Shown here in pieces: positions 33,574 through 43,727 of a DNA stretch of 64,000 nucleotides. The position numbers and the translations under genes were made by a program. Positions within the stretch are counted from its first letter, which is position 1, and each line of letters opens with the position of its first letter. This stretch comes from Gigaspora margarita (taxonomy: Eukaryota; Glomeromycota; Glomeromycetes; Diversisporales; Gigasporaceae): positions 1 through 64,000 of the forward strand of contig WTPW01002774.1 in the NCBI GenBank assembly GCA_009809945.1, in the 5' to 3' direction. The notes below the pieces were generated by a model. The model worked only from the letters and a program-made list of their open reading frames with translations, made no database searches and was not told the DNA's origin.

Positions 33574-34030
33574 CTATAATTCTATTTCTTCAAAAATGCT
33601 CAATCAAATATATTACAAATGGTGTATGTCTAAAATTTTAAATAATGTCTAAAATAACAAAATTGTTCTGTTTCGAAAGCTCTAAATAAATTTTCATAGT
33701 TCAAATGGGAAATGAGCAAAATAATGAATCTATTAAGGGTAGAGTATATGTCGATCATTTTTACATTTAAACTATTGGCAAAATTTGTCTTTATGATTAC
33801 TATATGTTTTTACTGTGCTAAATCTTAAATCGATATAAAAAAAATTTTGTTTATCTATGTACTAATTACTAAATTATAAAAATGATCGACATATACTCTA
33901 CCCTTAATTTTATTTCTTCAATCAAATATATTACAAATGGTAAATCTAAAATATTCCGATCAACGAAATTGTTCTTTTTCGAAAGCTCTAAATAAATTTT
34001 CATTTTTCAAATGGGAAATGAGAAAAAAAA
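33574..34030. repeat. Direct duplication split by a TIR element
   Basis: TCAATCAAATATATTACAAA...TTTCGAAAGCTCTAAATAAA...CAAATGGGAAATGAG occurs at 33601-33716 and again at 33916-34022. The second copy is shorter by about 10 bases. The TTAA-flanked element at 33733-33907 lies exactly between them. Confidence 0.8.
33733..33907. mobile_element. TTAA-flanked MITE, GGGTAGAGTATATGTCGATC termini
   Basis: Perfect terminal inverted repeats of about 31 bp (TTAAGGGTAGAGTATATGTC at 33733, complement ending 33907), 175 bp in all. Ends match the TTAA and GGGTAG of the 25.87 kb element, and the following GATCATTTTTA matches that element's right end. No coding capacity. Confidence 0.85.
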
Positions 34031-34293
34031 ACAAGAAAAACAGTGGCTTTTGGCACGCTAATACATGAATTCATTAACTTCAACATGGTCTAAAAACTTA
34101 AGTAAATAAATGTACTTGGCATATTTGATTATAAAATTATCAAAGTTTTTGTTCATATTGTCTATGTCTGCTGTGATTTCTGATTTCTTAAATTTGCAGA
34201 TTCTGTGATGAATAAAAATAATATTTAAACCAATTTCAGAAAAAAAAATTCTTATCTGGTCACTCTAATTTGCCTATATTAATATGATGATTG

Positions 34294-34448
34294 TCTTATA
34301 ATCAATATTTAGCATAAAAAAATATAAATTTGAGATTGGAAAATCTTGTTGATACATCTTAAATAGAAAATTCTTATAATCAATATTTAGCATAAAAAAC
34401 CATAATTTTGAGATTGGAAAATCTCGTCGAATAACATCTTAAATAGAG
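34294..34448. repeat. Tandem duplication, about 76 bp x 2
   Basis: CTTATAATCAATATTTAGCA...GAGATTGGAAAATCT...CATCTTAAATAGA is repeated back to back with a handful of substitutions. Confidence 0.85.
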
Positions 34449-35318
34449 AATTTTTGAAGGAAGTAGATGGAACAAAAAGATATGTGATTCAAACTATTTA
34501 TTATAAAAACTCTTTAACATGGTATTAGCCAATGTTTATTTTGCGTGATATTTACTAAACTATTTAAGTCTAAATAATAATTTTATTTGCTCCTTTGTTT
34601 GTATTATTATTCAATGAATTTACATAAAAAATTTTAAGCTTAATTTCATGATGTAAAATCAAACTTGAATCAAAATCTGGAGGACCCAATAATGTAACCT
34701 TGAGATTTAAACCTTATTAATTCTGATAAAAAATGATTCAAATCCAAAATCGTGTACACACAAGCAGCACTATGCATTTATTTACTATTTGAGATAACAA
34801 TCAATCTAATATTTGTACCAAGTAATTGTTAGCTTAATCAGACAAGCCTATTCTTGTGCGATATAAGAAATTTTGATAATGCGGATAAATAAATTTAATA
34901 GCATATTATAAAAACTCGGTTTAACTGGGTTTTATAATTAAAAACAGCTTTGAATTGTAATATGGCAGTAATGTTTATAAATCAAATTAATGATTTATAA
35001 TTCTCTTTGTATACGAAAAAGTTTAAGGGTGAAGTTTCTCATTCACAAATTTCACAAATTTCACAAAAAAAAAAGAATAAAAAATATAAAAAAGTCCAAA
35101 CAAAAGCCATAAGTTTAATCTTTCGAGTTCTTAAATAAAAACATTCTTGAGGTTTTTCCTTTGTTAGAAATACACAGCTTTACATAATATTTTGAATATT
35201 TTGTGCAACCTATATTTATTTACAAATTAAAGAACGAAATAATTTGACACTCCTTTTTAATGATGATTATTTCTAGTAAATACCTACAATCTTCTCATCT
35301 AATTCTATAACAAATATT
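34449..35318. other. Intergenic, no gene seen
   Basis: AT-rich and non-coding; it includes the promoter of the receiver-domain gene, with a short CACAAATTTCACAAATTTCACAAA repeat near 35043-35065. Confidence 0.4.
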
Positions 35319-35831
35319 ATGACAACATCGTTTGCTATTAATGCTCTTCGCGAATTGACACCGTCTAAAATTCCAATTATAAAATCATTAGTCATTGACG
35401 ATAACTTAATTAATGGTAAAATTCTATCAAAAATTCTTACTAAAGAATTCAAGCATCAAGTAAAGTTTATATCGAGTGGTAGTGAAGCTTTGAATCTTTT
35501 GTCTCAAGATATTTATGATCTTGTATTTTTGGATATTTACATGCCGGAATTATCTGGTGTTAAAACTTGTATCAAGATAAGGAATTCGACAATCGTTATG
35601 GAAAAAATAAAGCCATCCCCATATTTGCTTATACTACTAATGAATGGGAAGAAGAGTTTTTGAATGCTGGAATGGTAAAGTTTAGCTTCTGATATTTTTA
35701 TACAATATTAATGTTTAAAGTGTTTAAAATAATATTTTATTATTATTTTTTATTAGAACAGATATATCTGGAAACTGACATGCTCTGATAAAGTTAAAGC
35801 TATGGTTGAAACTGTTTCCCATCGTTTATGA
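35319..35831 (+). pseudogene. Stand-alone response-regulator receiver domain, one frameshift
   Basis: From ATG 35319: IKSLVIDDNLINGKILSKIL (acidic DD pocket), FISSGSEALNLLSQDIYDLV, then FLDIYMPELSGV with the phospho-acceptor Asp, a frame change near 35588, then KAIPIFAYTTNEWEEEFLNA (conserved Thr) and, across an 82-bp intron (35675-35756), MNRYIWKLTCSDKVKAMVET with the conserved Lys. Stop at 35829. All five receiver signature positions are visible, although the usual KP has become KL. It would accept phosphate from a histidine kinase or phosphotransfer protein. No output domain is present. The single-base loss could be decay or an assembly error. Confidence 0.8.
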
Positions 35832-36324
35832 TGATTTCTTAAGACAGACTAAATTCCTTGCTATCTCTCTTGGCATTGAACTCATCATATCTAGAGTTAT
35901 GATAAATTGGTGTTGTAAAACAACTTCAAGAAGTACCAATTTGCACAAAAGTTTATATCCATTTGCATCTTGTGCATTGTTTATGTATTGAATAACAAAA
36001 AAATATGTCAATTTGTTTTAATATAGAAATGAATGTTTTTCATTCAAAAAATACTTCTGAAATTAACAATCAATTACATTTTGGTTATTTAATTACCCAT
36101 GACACTTGACTGATTTGGTTTATATTGCTAAACAAATAAATTAGCGTTAGAAAAAAACCTTTCTTGAAAACAAGATAATAAATTTAAATTTTAACAATAT
36201 CTTTTTTTTTATTTCATTTCATAAAATTACAAATCTTGCTTAAAATTTCAAAAGTGACAATGAGTATGCTTTCGAATCATCTATTTTTACCAACTGAAAA
36301 GCTAATTATTAATTAAGCTAAATA
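35832..36324. other. Intergenic; sequence shared with 48.75-49.07 kb
   Basis: 36142-36324 (TTAGCGTTAGAAAAAA...GACAATGAGTATGCTTTC...AAGCTAATTATTAATTAAGC) recurs at about 48751-49062. The second copy lacks a kinase downstream, so it is a duplicated upstream region. Confidence 0.65.
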
Positions 36325-37046
36325 ATAAAATTAGAATGTGAAAACCAAAAAAGTTGGCTTAAAACTTCTAATATAAATGAATTTAATTTTTTGTTATTCA
36401 ACGACCATAAAAAGATTGGTAGCAGTGAATTTTCATATGTATTCTTAGCTAATTTTAATGAAAAAACTTACGCATTAAAAAGTTTAAATAATAGTCTATC
36501 CTTGGATAAGAACAAGTTTAATCGAAAGGTATTTTTCAGATAAATTTTTTATATAATTTTTTTACATTGGAAACTAATAAATAGTCTGAATTATTTTTTA
36601 GCTTAAAGCTCTTTATAATGTCGAGCATCCGAATGTAATTAAATTCTATAGAACTTCAGAATGTATAGTCATCAATTTTGAAAACTTAATTGATAAATTA
36701 ATCTTAATATATACTTATTAATTAAAATATTTAAAAAATCTTAGATCCAAGAATGAAAAATTTTATAATAGTATTGCAATTTGCAGATACTAGAAATCTA
36801 CGTGATTATTTACAAAGTAAACAACAAAATGGTATTTTTAAAAATTCATGGAATGAAATAATTCGAATAGCAAAAGAAATAGGACTTGGATTAAAACACC
36901 TGCATTAAAAAGAAATTATCCATAAAAATTTAGTATGAATTATTAAATTTAATTTCAGATTAATTAATTTATTTGTTACTAAAATTCTCATTTGATTTCG
37001 CTAGCATTCTAAAAATATTTTAATAAATAATGGTAAACCCTTAATT

Positions 37047-37154
37047 GCTGATTTTGGAATTTCGAATACCATGGCTACATATGCTGATTTTGGAATTTCG
37101 AATACCATGGCTACATATGCTGATTTTGGAATTTCGAATACCATGGCTGCATAT
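37047..37154 (+). repeat. 36-bp unit x 3 in the kinase activation segment
   Basis: GCTGATTTTGGAATTTCGAA begins each unit at 37047, 37083 and 37119. The first two units are identical; the third differs by one base (ACA to GCA). The unit encodes ADFGISNTMATY, so the reading frame is kept. Confidence 0.97.
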
Positions 37155-37321
37155 TTTAAACCTCAATTCTTCATTGCAAAAGAAAAAAAAGTTGAGTGTG
37201 ATAAACGATCTGATAAATATATTCTAGGTGTGTTGCTGTGGAAACTTACCAGTGGGACACATCCTTTTTCTGATCTAACAAACTATGCTATTCCTATAAA
37301 ATTTCACATAGTTATTGAGAG

Positions 37322-37545
37322 TAGAGTTAACACCTCTATCCGGATTTATATATCTGGATAGAGGTATTAACTCTAGGATGTATTTCTGGTTCAGAGGACC
37401 AACATTTCTTATAAATATCTGCATATTCTTGTGGTGTGCCAGGAATTACCTCCTCTCGAATCGAGAGGAGTTAATTCCTGGCACACCACAAGAATATGCA
37501 GATATTTATAAGAAATGTTGGTCCTCTGAACCAAAAATATGTCCT
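37322..37545. repeat. Two inverted repeats: 22-bp stem and about 84-bp hairpin
   Basis: A first stem pairs AGAGTTAACACCTCTATCCG (37322 on) with its near complement up to 37375. A larger hairpin pairs about 37375-37459 with 37461-37545 around a single unpaired A, with only a few mismatches. The right arm is native kinase coding sequence (GTPQEYADIYKKCW), so the left arm is an inverted copy of it. Confidence 0.9.
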
Positions 37546-37632
37546 CAATTAAATGATATTTTGTTTAGTCTTGATAGGTTATCAACAGAAATTTCAGTTG
37601 AATTTATAATCAATTCAATCAAATCTAATTAG

Positions 37633-38204
37633 GGTCTTCTTATATTTCTTTTTCCAAATTGTTTCTAGTTCTGTCTCGAAATTCTTTCTTTTTTCCCTAC
37701 TTGTTTTTGTAAATTATTACATTTTTTCACTTACAAATCATCAAAGATTTATTTAATTCAAAAATAGCTAAAAAGTAATATAAAATCAGCTATAAAAAGT
37801 TCACAAAATAAAATTACTCAGCCTCTCAAAATTTTGGTTAGCAGATATATGTGAGCAAGTTTATACGTATAGTAGTATCGTTTATTTATGGATGTTAAAT
37901 GAAAATTTTTTCTCGAATCTTTCATTCTTTTCAAATAAGGTTCTATTTCTAATCATTAATTAATTCCAACAAAAAAACTTTATATAATAGTTAAGACAGC
38001 AAAATTTCTGTCAGAAACCATTTAGCTAAGCTAGAATTGTTTGATAAATATTTTAAAAATAGATTCTATGGATAAACTAAATAATTAATGATATCACAAT
38101 TAGAATATAAAAGAAAGATTATTCTTTATAATATCTTTAAAATTAATAAAGATAAAAAAAAAACTAGGTTATGTAATCTTTTCAAACTCTTTTTGACCTT
38201 TTCA
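37633..38204. other. Intergenic, no gene seen
   Basis: AT-rich downstream of the pseudokinase. No domain recognised. Confidence 0.4.
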
Positions 38205-39234
38205 ATATATAGGAATAATATTTTTTTAACTATAATAACAATTACCCAATCGAATACAAGCAAATAAATTATATTTTAATTACTATAATTATGTTGGATT
38301 AATTGATAAAGCAAATAACAGCAAAGTTCAAAGCTTTTGTCTAAAAAATAAACAATGTTTTGACTAAATAAATAGGAACTCAAGTTTCATATATTTGAAT
38401 TTATAAATTTTTTAATTAAGAATTTAACATTTTAAACAACTTTTAAAATCAATTATAAAAATGAGAATGTTATTTATTCTTATTGATTTACTTATTTATT
38501 TTTATTTTTATTTTTATTTTTTATTATTTGCATAACTGGTTTAAATGACCCATGGGCAGGAATGCTGCGACTAAGTTGTTAAGAAAAATTCAGTAATAAG
38601 ATGAGTTGTTTTTTTAGTAAATTCTGAGATAATAAAGTTCATTGGAATTATTTTTTTTTTAACTCGCATAATAACGATTACCCAATCAAATCCAAGCAAA
38701 TATATTATATTTAATTACCATTATTATTAATTATGTTGGATTAATCAGACCCCGAAATATACATAGATAGGTTAGGTTAATTATAGGGTTACTAAAAAAG
38801 GAAAGATCTGCAGAAAAACTTTAAAAATAAGCAAAAAATTACTATAAATAGAAACTCATACCTGACCTATCTATGTATATTTCGGGATCCTGATTAATTG
38901 ATAAAGCTTTTGTTTAAAAAATAATACATGTTTTGATTAAATAAAGAAATAGGCACTCAAGTTTCATATATTTGAACTTATAAATTTTTCAATTAATAAT
39001 TTAATATTTAAAACTACTTTTAAATTAAAATCAATTATAAAAATGGGAGTTAAGTCAATTAAAATTATGCGCATTAAATTGATAATTTAATACTTTAAAT
39101 CAATTATAAAAATTGGAGAATAGATCAATTAAAATTATACGCATTAAATTAATAATTTTATGTGTTATTCTTATTGATTTACTTATTTATTTTTATTTGT
39201 TGTTTTTTATTATTTTGCATAAAAATACTGGTTT
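38205..39234. repeat. Diverged direct duplication (about 330 bp) with nested repeats
   Basis: Copy 1 (about 38218-38540) and copy 2 (about 38645-39234) share ATTACCCAATC-AAT-CAAGCAAATA, TATGTTGGATTAAT, TTGATAAAGC, CTCAAGTTTCATATATTTGA and GTTATT-TTCTTATTGATTTA. Copy 2 is longer because it carries a MITE (38747-38891) and an extra 88-bp tandem unit (TCAATTAAAATTATGCGCAT...TCAATTATAAAAAT). Confidence 0.85.
38739..38899. mobile_element. MITE, AGGACCCCGAAATATACATA family, with empty site nearby
   Basis: 145-bp element (38747-38891) with terminal repeats of about 32 bp (AGACCCCGAAATATACATAG and complement of AGGATCCCGAAATATACATA) plus GATAGGT. Flanks GATTAATC and GATTAATT are an 8-bp duplication with one change. 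Copy 1 of the surrounding duplication has the unfilled site GGATTAATTGATAAAGC near 38294-38310, which confirms both boundary and duplication length. Confidence 0.9.
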
Positions 39235-39679
39235 AACGCCATATTAGACAATTCCAGAATTCTGTTGCTCTCTTAAATATTATTTTGTATTTTCTACGTG
39301 ACTAAATTTAAATCAAAAATAATTAAAAAAAATAAATAAAGGAATTTTCAATTAAACAATTTTACTGGAGTCAATTGATTGATTGCATTTTCAAAAACCT
39401 TGCATAAATCACTTGACGCGAGCTGCTTTCTAAGTTTTATAAAAGCAACATAGGCAATGAAAGTAATTTAAAAGTATAAATAACCTTAGATTATTACTAA
39501 ATTTTTACACTTTTTGTATTTTTGGCGTCTTCTTATTTTCTATTACAACATTAGATTAAACTAAATTTTTTACATTTTTTGTATTTTTTGTCGTAATTTT
39601 TTTATTTAAACAAACTTTAGAACAATAAACATTATCTTTTGTTAACAATTCAAATTCATTAATCTTTTTAAAACTGATT

Positions 39680-40415
39680 ACTTATTTCATTATCTCATGA
39701 TGAAGAATCACTTGCAAATTTAAATAAATTATTAGAAAAAGAAGTCTATTATTTTCTTTACAATATTCACATGGTTCCTCACGATTTTGCCTCCAACGCG
39801 TCTTTTTTCCTGCTGCGACAGTTATTATATTCTTCTTTTCTTTCATTTCCAGAAACGACAGTTAAAATAGGGTTTAAAAATAATAAGCTGATGGGATTCT
39901 TTTTGTCAAGATCTGTTTTTCTTTTTGATATAATTATTTAGACTGATTTTAGAACACAAGAAAAAGCAAAAAGAAGAACAAAAAAAGTTAAAGGAAATTC
40001 AAGAAATAGCTAAACAAGGTTCCTCAAAAATTCAGTGTAGTATAGTAGTCGATAATTCAACACACCTTAAAGACTTCTATCTTTTATTTCTTTAACTTTT
40101 TTTGTTCTTCTTGTTGCTTTTTCTTGTGTTCTAAAATCAGTCCAAATAATTATATCGAAAAGAAAAACAGATCTTGACAAAAAGAATCCCATCAGCTTAT
40201 TATTTTTAAAACCTATTTTAACTGTCGTTTCTGGAAATGAAAGAAAAGAAGTATGTAATAACTGTCGCAGCAGGAAAAAAGACACGTTGGAGGCAAAATT
40301 GTGAGGAACCATGTGAATATTGCAGAGAAAATAATAGACTCTTCTTTTTCTAATAATTTATTTAAATTTGCAAGTGATTCTTCATTATGAGATAACGAAA
40401 TAAGTAAGAGAAAAA
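39680..40415. repeat. Large inverted duplication (arms about 310 bp) with a Zn2Cys6-like fragment
   Basis: The left arm (about 39680-39997) and right arm (about 40095-40415) are reverse complements at roughly 95 percent by eye, separated by about 100 bp. The plus strand of the right arm reads KRKTDLDKKNPISL, TVVSGNERKEVCNNCRSRKK and, one frame over, NCEEPCEYCRENN. This recalls a fungal Zn2Cys6 DNA-binding cluster (CxxCRxRK...PCxYC) with a frame lesion. The left arm has the same fragment inverted. Domain assignment is tentative. Confidence 0.6.
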
Positions 40416-40919
40416 TTTGCTGATTTTCTTTAAGATTGTATGAATTATAAAGTTCACCACACTTTTAGTTATAATAATTTATTTTATAAATTTAGATTAG
40501 TTAAACTTCTAGTTGAGTTAAAATTTTATTTTTTTATTACTAGTTGGAATATCAATATTCATCCATTTAATAAATAAATATATATTCTTCTCGCTTGGAT
40601 TTTATATTAATTAAACACTTTTTTTATTAGAAATTATGAAGATAAATGATTTAAAGTACGCATAGAAATAATCAAATATGCTATTTAACTAAAAGAAAAG
40701 TGTGTTTTAAAATTATTTAAATATTGAATAGCTCAAGTACATGACAATGACAGCAAATTAATAGAATTAAAGTCTTCTATACACTTTATTATGAATTCAA
40801 AATAGGATTAATAGACTGTTTTTTCAAGAAATCAAACCTTTTATATAAAGTAAATTTTGACATGATGATCCTCATGAACTAAACTAACTACCAAATATAA
40901 CAATGTGATTTTTAATAGC
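40416..40919. other. Intergenic; part shared with 49.7 kb
   Basis: Non-coding. ATATATATTCTTCTCGCT-GGATTTTATATTA...AACACTTT-TTTATTAGAAAT at 40575-40640 recurs at 49718-49775. Confidence 0.5.
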
Positions 40920-42205
40920 TAAGAAAGGAATTAGGTTACGGGCCTTTTGGTATTTTTGAATCCATAGATATTTCAAGACATCTTTCAAAAGTAGATGTTG
41001 TGATGGGTCACGTTTTAGTAACTATCTTTGTAATTGTAAAATTAAAATCACATTAACTTTATTGGAGAAATACTTTAAATATTTAAAGATACCGTATATG
41101 TCTGAAAATAAGCTACTACCTAAAATAAGCTACCCCCCTAATTTTTTTCAAAAATTTTAAAAAATCTATTAGCAGTTGCTACATATAAAAGTCTAAATTT
41201 TACTAAATAAAGCTCAAAAGTGCCATTAAGTAAACTTGTTCAGGACATCAAAATACACCTAAAGTAAAAATTTAGTATTATTTGGACAAGTTTGTATTAG
41301 TACGTTTTTTAATTTATTCGAAAAATTCTATATTTTGAAAATAAGCTACTCCACATTTTTTCGTGTAATTTTTTGGCCAAAAAAGGTAGCTTATTTTTGG
41401 ACACATACGGTAGTTACCAAAACAATCATGTCACGAGCCTCAAATGACAAATGATATGGAAGTCTGAACTCTGCTTTTGTAATTCGATTATATATTGCAG
41501 CATGATAAACTTCTTCAAATGGTGCAGTACCAGTCAAAGTTCAAAGCACAAAACACCAAGTGACCAAAGGTCTTCCTTTTCATCATGTTCTTTACCTTTA
41601 ACCATTTCAGGTAGAATATAATCCAATGTACCACAAAATGTTTTACGTCTTATATATAAAAAGAAAAACTAATTAAAAATTTCTTTTAAATGTAAATGAA
41701 ATAATTTTTTTTGTAGCATACCTTTGAATTGTATGCCCATCCAAAATCTGCGATCTTGATCTCGTCAATCAAATCTATCAATGTGTTTTTTGTGAATATA
41801 ACTTAAAGCACCAGCTATTTGTGCAATATACTATTTTAGAAAAAGAAACGAACTCATAAAACTCAGTAAACATTTTATGTATTAAACTTATTCAAAAATT
41901 TAATAACAAACCCTTGAAGCTTTTTTTTCTTTAAGTTTATCTAATTTTTTAAGTTTCTTATAAAGTTCTCCTTTGGCAGCATATTCAAGGATTAGAATAA
42001 AATACATATTTTCCTGAAAATACCCAAACAGTCGAAGAATATATGGATTCCTTTTCGTGTTTAAACATTCATTTAGTCATTAAAAAGTTGTCATACATTT
42101 TATTTAAAATTACTTTAGATTCGCCTAAATATCAATTTTACGACTTAGTTGTTTCACAGCATTTTCCTTAATTAGTTGCTCAATAAATAGCACCTTCAAG
42201 GCTAC
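40920..42205 (-). pseudogene. Aurora/Ipl1-type mitotic kinase, decayed and split by a MITE
   Basis: Minus strand from 42205: IVALKVLFIEQLIKENAVKQ (the catalytic Lys is present), a TAG at 42127 where Gln is expected, NPYILRLFGYFQENMYFILI, LEYAAKGELYKKLKK, then YIAQIAGALSYIHKKHIDRF. The HRDIKPEN catalytic loop is missing here. Next come EIKIADFGWAYNSK, an intron, [38 protein letters not shown] and LPYHLSFEARDMIV. A 323-bp TIR element (41090-41412) interrupts the gene, after which LLKRDPSQHLLLKDVLKYLW (about 41030-40950) finishes the domain. The RRKTxCGTLDY activation loop and ADFGW are Aurora hallmarks. The glycine loop is lost upstream, where another TIR element begins at 42219. Confidence 0.85.
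41089..41412. mobile_element. TIR element, TACCGTATRTGTC termini, inside the Aurora gene
   Basis: Left end TACCGTATATGTCTGAAAAT and right end ATTTTTGGACACATACGGTA form inverted repeats of about 27 bp with three mismatches. The terminal TA may be the target duplication, as for Tc1/mariner elements. Internal copies of AAAATAAGCTAC recur four times. 324 bp, non-coding. Tips match the palindrome at 27.53 kb (TACCGTAT). Confidence 0.85.
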
Positions 42206-42218
42206 TATAGCTATTCAA

Positions 42219-42489
42219 GATTTTTAATTAAAGTTTGTAGAGCTAGTTTTTCTGATTCTAATGATAATAAAATCATTAAATTTGACCAAAAACTTACTAA
42301 AATACAAATATTTTTATATTTACTTTTTATATATAAACGTATATATATATACACATATATATAAATTTACAAAAAATATATAATTATAAAAACTAAAATC
42401 TATATATTTTATAAAATTTTAAGTAAAATCAAGTAAATTTACTTTTACAATAATCAGAAAGCTAGCTCTACAAATTTTAATTAAAAATC
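42219..42489. mobile_element. TIR element, GATTTTTAATTAAA termini
   Basis: GATTTTTAATTAAAGTTTGT (42219) pairs with ACAAATTTTAATTAAAAATC (to 42489), continuing through AGAGCTAG-TTTTCTGATT, giving arms of about 38 bp. 271 bp, non-coding, with an alternating TATATATACACATATATATA tract in the middle. It ends 14 bp from the first recognisable Aurora exon. Related sequence occurs inside the 25.87 kb element. Confidence 0.8.
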
Positions 42490-43176
42490 CAGGGCTTTAG
42501 CCTAAGAAAATTTTTAATAAAAATTTATTTCTACTCTTTTAAATTAATTTTACTATGAATTTACTATTAGTTTACTATTAGTTTAATATTAATTTACTAT
42601 AAATTTTATAAAGTAAATTTAACAATTATAGCTTTGTATCTCCTAATGACAAATCTATTAATTTTATTTTAATAATTTTTTTTTATACTTTTAAAATCTA
42701 AAAATAATCTATAATTTTATTATTTTTATTGCTGTGCTAAATTTAGTACATCAAATTTTGTGAAATATAAATTTTGTTTAAGTTATTTTATACAAAATTT
42801 TATATGTAACTAGAAACTTCTTCCTACAAGCCAAGTAAAAATCTTGCACTATTCAAATATTTATACTTTTGTCTGCGCATTTCGCGATTTTTTTTTTATT
42901 TTTTGAAATTCATTTTAATAGTAAATCTCTCAATTTGCTCCAATTTCAAATAAAGAAAATTTCAATTGATTTTTGCTAATTTTGCTATAAATCAATTAAA
43001 TTACTCAAATAGCTTTATGTTTTCCTCTCTTTCAATAATCCAGTATATTTTGATATTTCTTTAAAATTTAAGCTCTACTTTCTACAAATTAAAACAATAA
43101 TGGTTCATATTAAACATCAAGTATACCAGTATAACCCTTTAAAATAATTTTGGTTTTGTAATTTTCAATTTTGTTA
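42490..43176. other. Intergenic, no gene seen
   Basis: AT-rich. A short TTTACTATTAG repeat at 42560-42600; otherwise nothing recognised. Confidence 0.4.
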
Positions 43177-43335
43177 AGGGAAGTGCCATTTATTACGTAA
43201 TTTATTTTTATTAGGAGGTCATACTCCTCTTTCCCGTGATCTAATTAGCAGCCAATAATAATTTTTATATATAATATATAGACGTGATAGACTGCTAACC
43301 CCCTCTTGAAATTACATAATAAACGGCACTTCCCT
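43177..43335. mobile_element. MITE, AGGGAAGTGCCATTTATTAC termini
   Basis: Inverted termini AGGGAAGTGCCATTTATTAC (43177) and GTAATTTC-side complement ending CGGCACTTCCCT (43335), about 27 bp with three mismatches. 159 bp, non-coding. The target duplication is uncertain: flanks read GTTA and AAAG. Confidence 0.75.
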
Positions 43336-43727
43336 AAAGTATTCAAAATTATTTTAATTGAATAATTAAAATTATAATCACAAAAAAAAATGTAAATTAC
43401 TTTATTAAACACTAGAACAAATCTCAAAATTTCGAAATTATGCCACTTAAAATAAAAACACCAATTATCAAAATACCACGCTACACTAGAACTAATCTCT
43501 AAATTTCAAGTTAAAATAAAAATACCAATTAACACTAGAATTATTAGCAAAATTAAAATATAAATTGTGACTTATTCTATCTAGCAAACTACAATTGTAA
43601 GTCAATTAAATCTTTAATAATAAAAAAATTGCAGAATTAATTTGTTTAGTTTCATCGCAATTATTATATATAGCCTGACATTTATATTTCTAGAATGACA
43701 AAAAATAATTATGTCTAATAACATAAC

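Larger units (their letters stand above)
36325..37632 (+). pseudogene. TKL-type pseudokinase with triplicated DFG segment
   Basis: Local kinase family of Glomeromycotina. Pieces in order: HKKIGSSEFSYVFLANFN (weak Gly loop), YALKSLNN (the VAxK-type Lys), an intron, LKALYNVEHPNVIKFY, VLQFADTRNLRDYLQ, GLGLKHLH then a stop near 36905, IIHKNL in place of HRD/HKD (catalytic Asp is Asn), an intron, HSKNILINNGKPLIADFG, DKRSDKYILGVLLWKLTSGT and, after a hairpin insertion, GTPQEYADIYKKCWSSEPKI. The ADFGISNTMATY segment occurs three times in tandem (37047-37154). Loss of the Asp, stops and the hairpin make catalysis very unlikely. Confidence 0.85.

Noticed and set aside
35826..36011. Minus-strand 61-codon frame after the receiver gene
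   Set aside because: It mirrors the 3' flank of the plus-strand gene and has no motif or splice context.
40067..40312. 81-codon minus-strand frame MVPHNF...
   Set aside because: It arises from the inverted duplication; the plus strand of the same arm gives the Zn2Cys6-like pattern, which is more informative.
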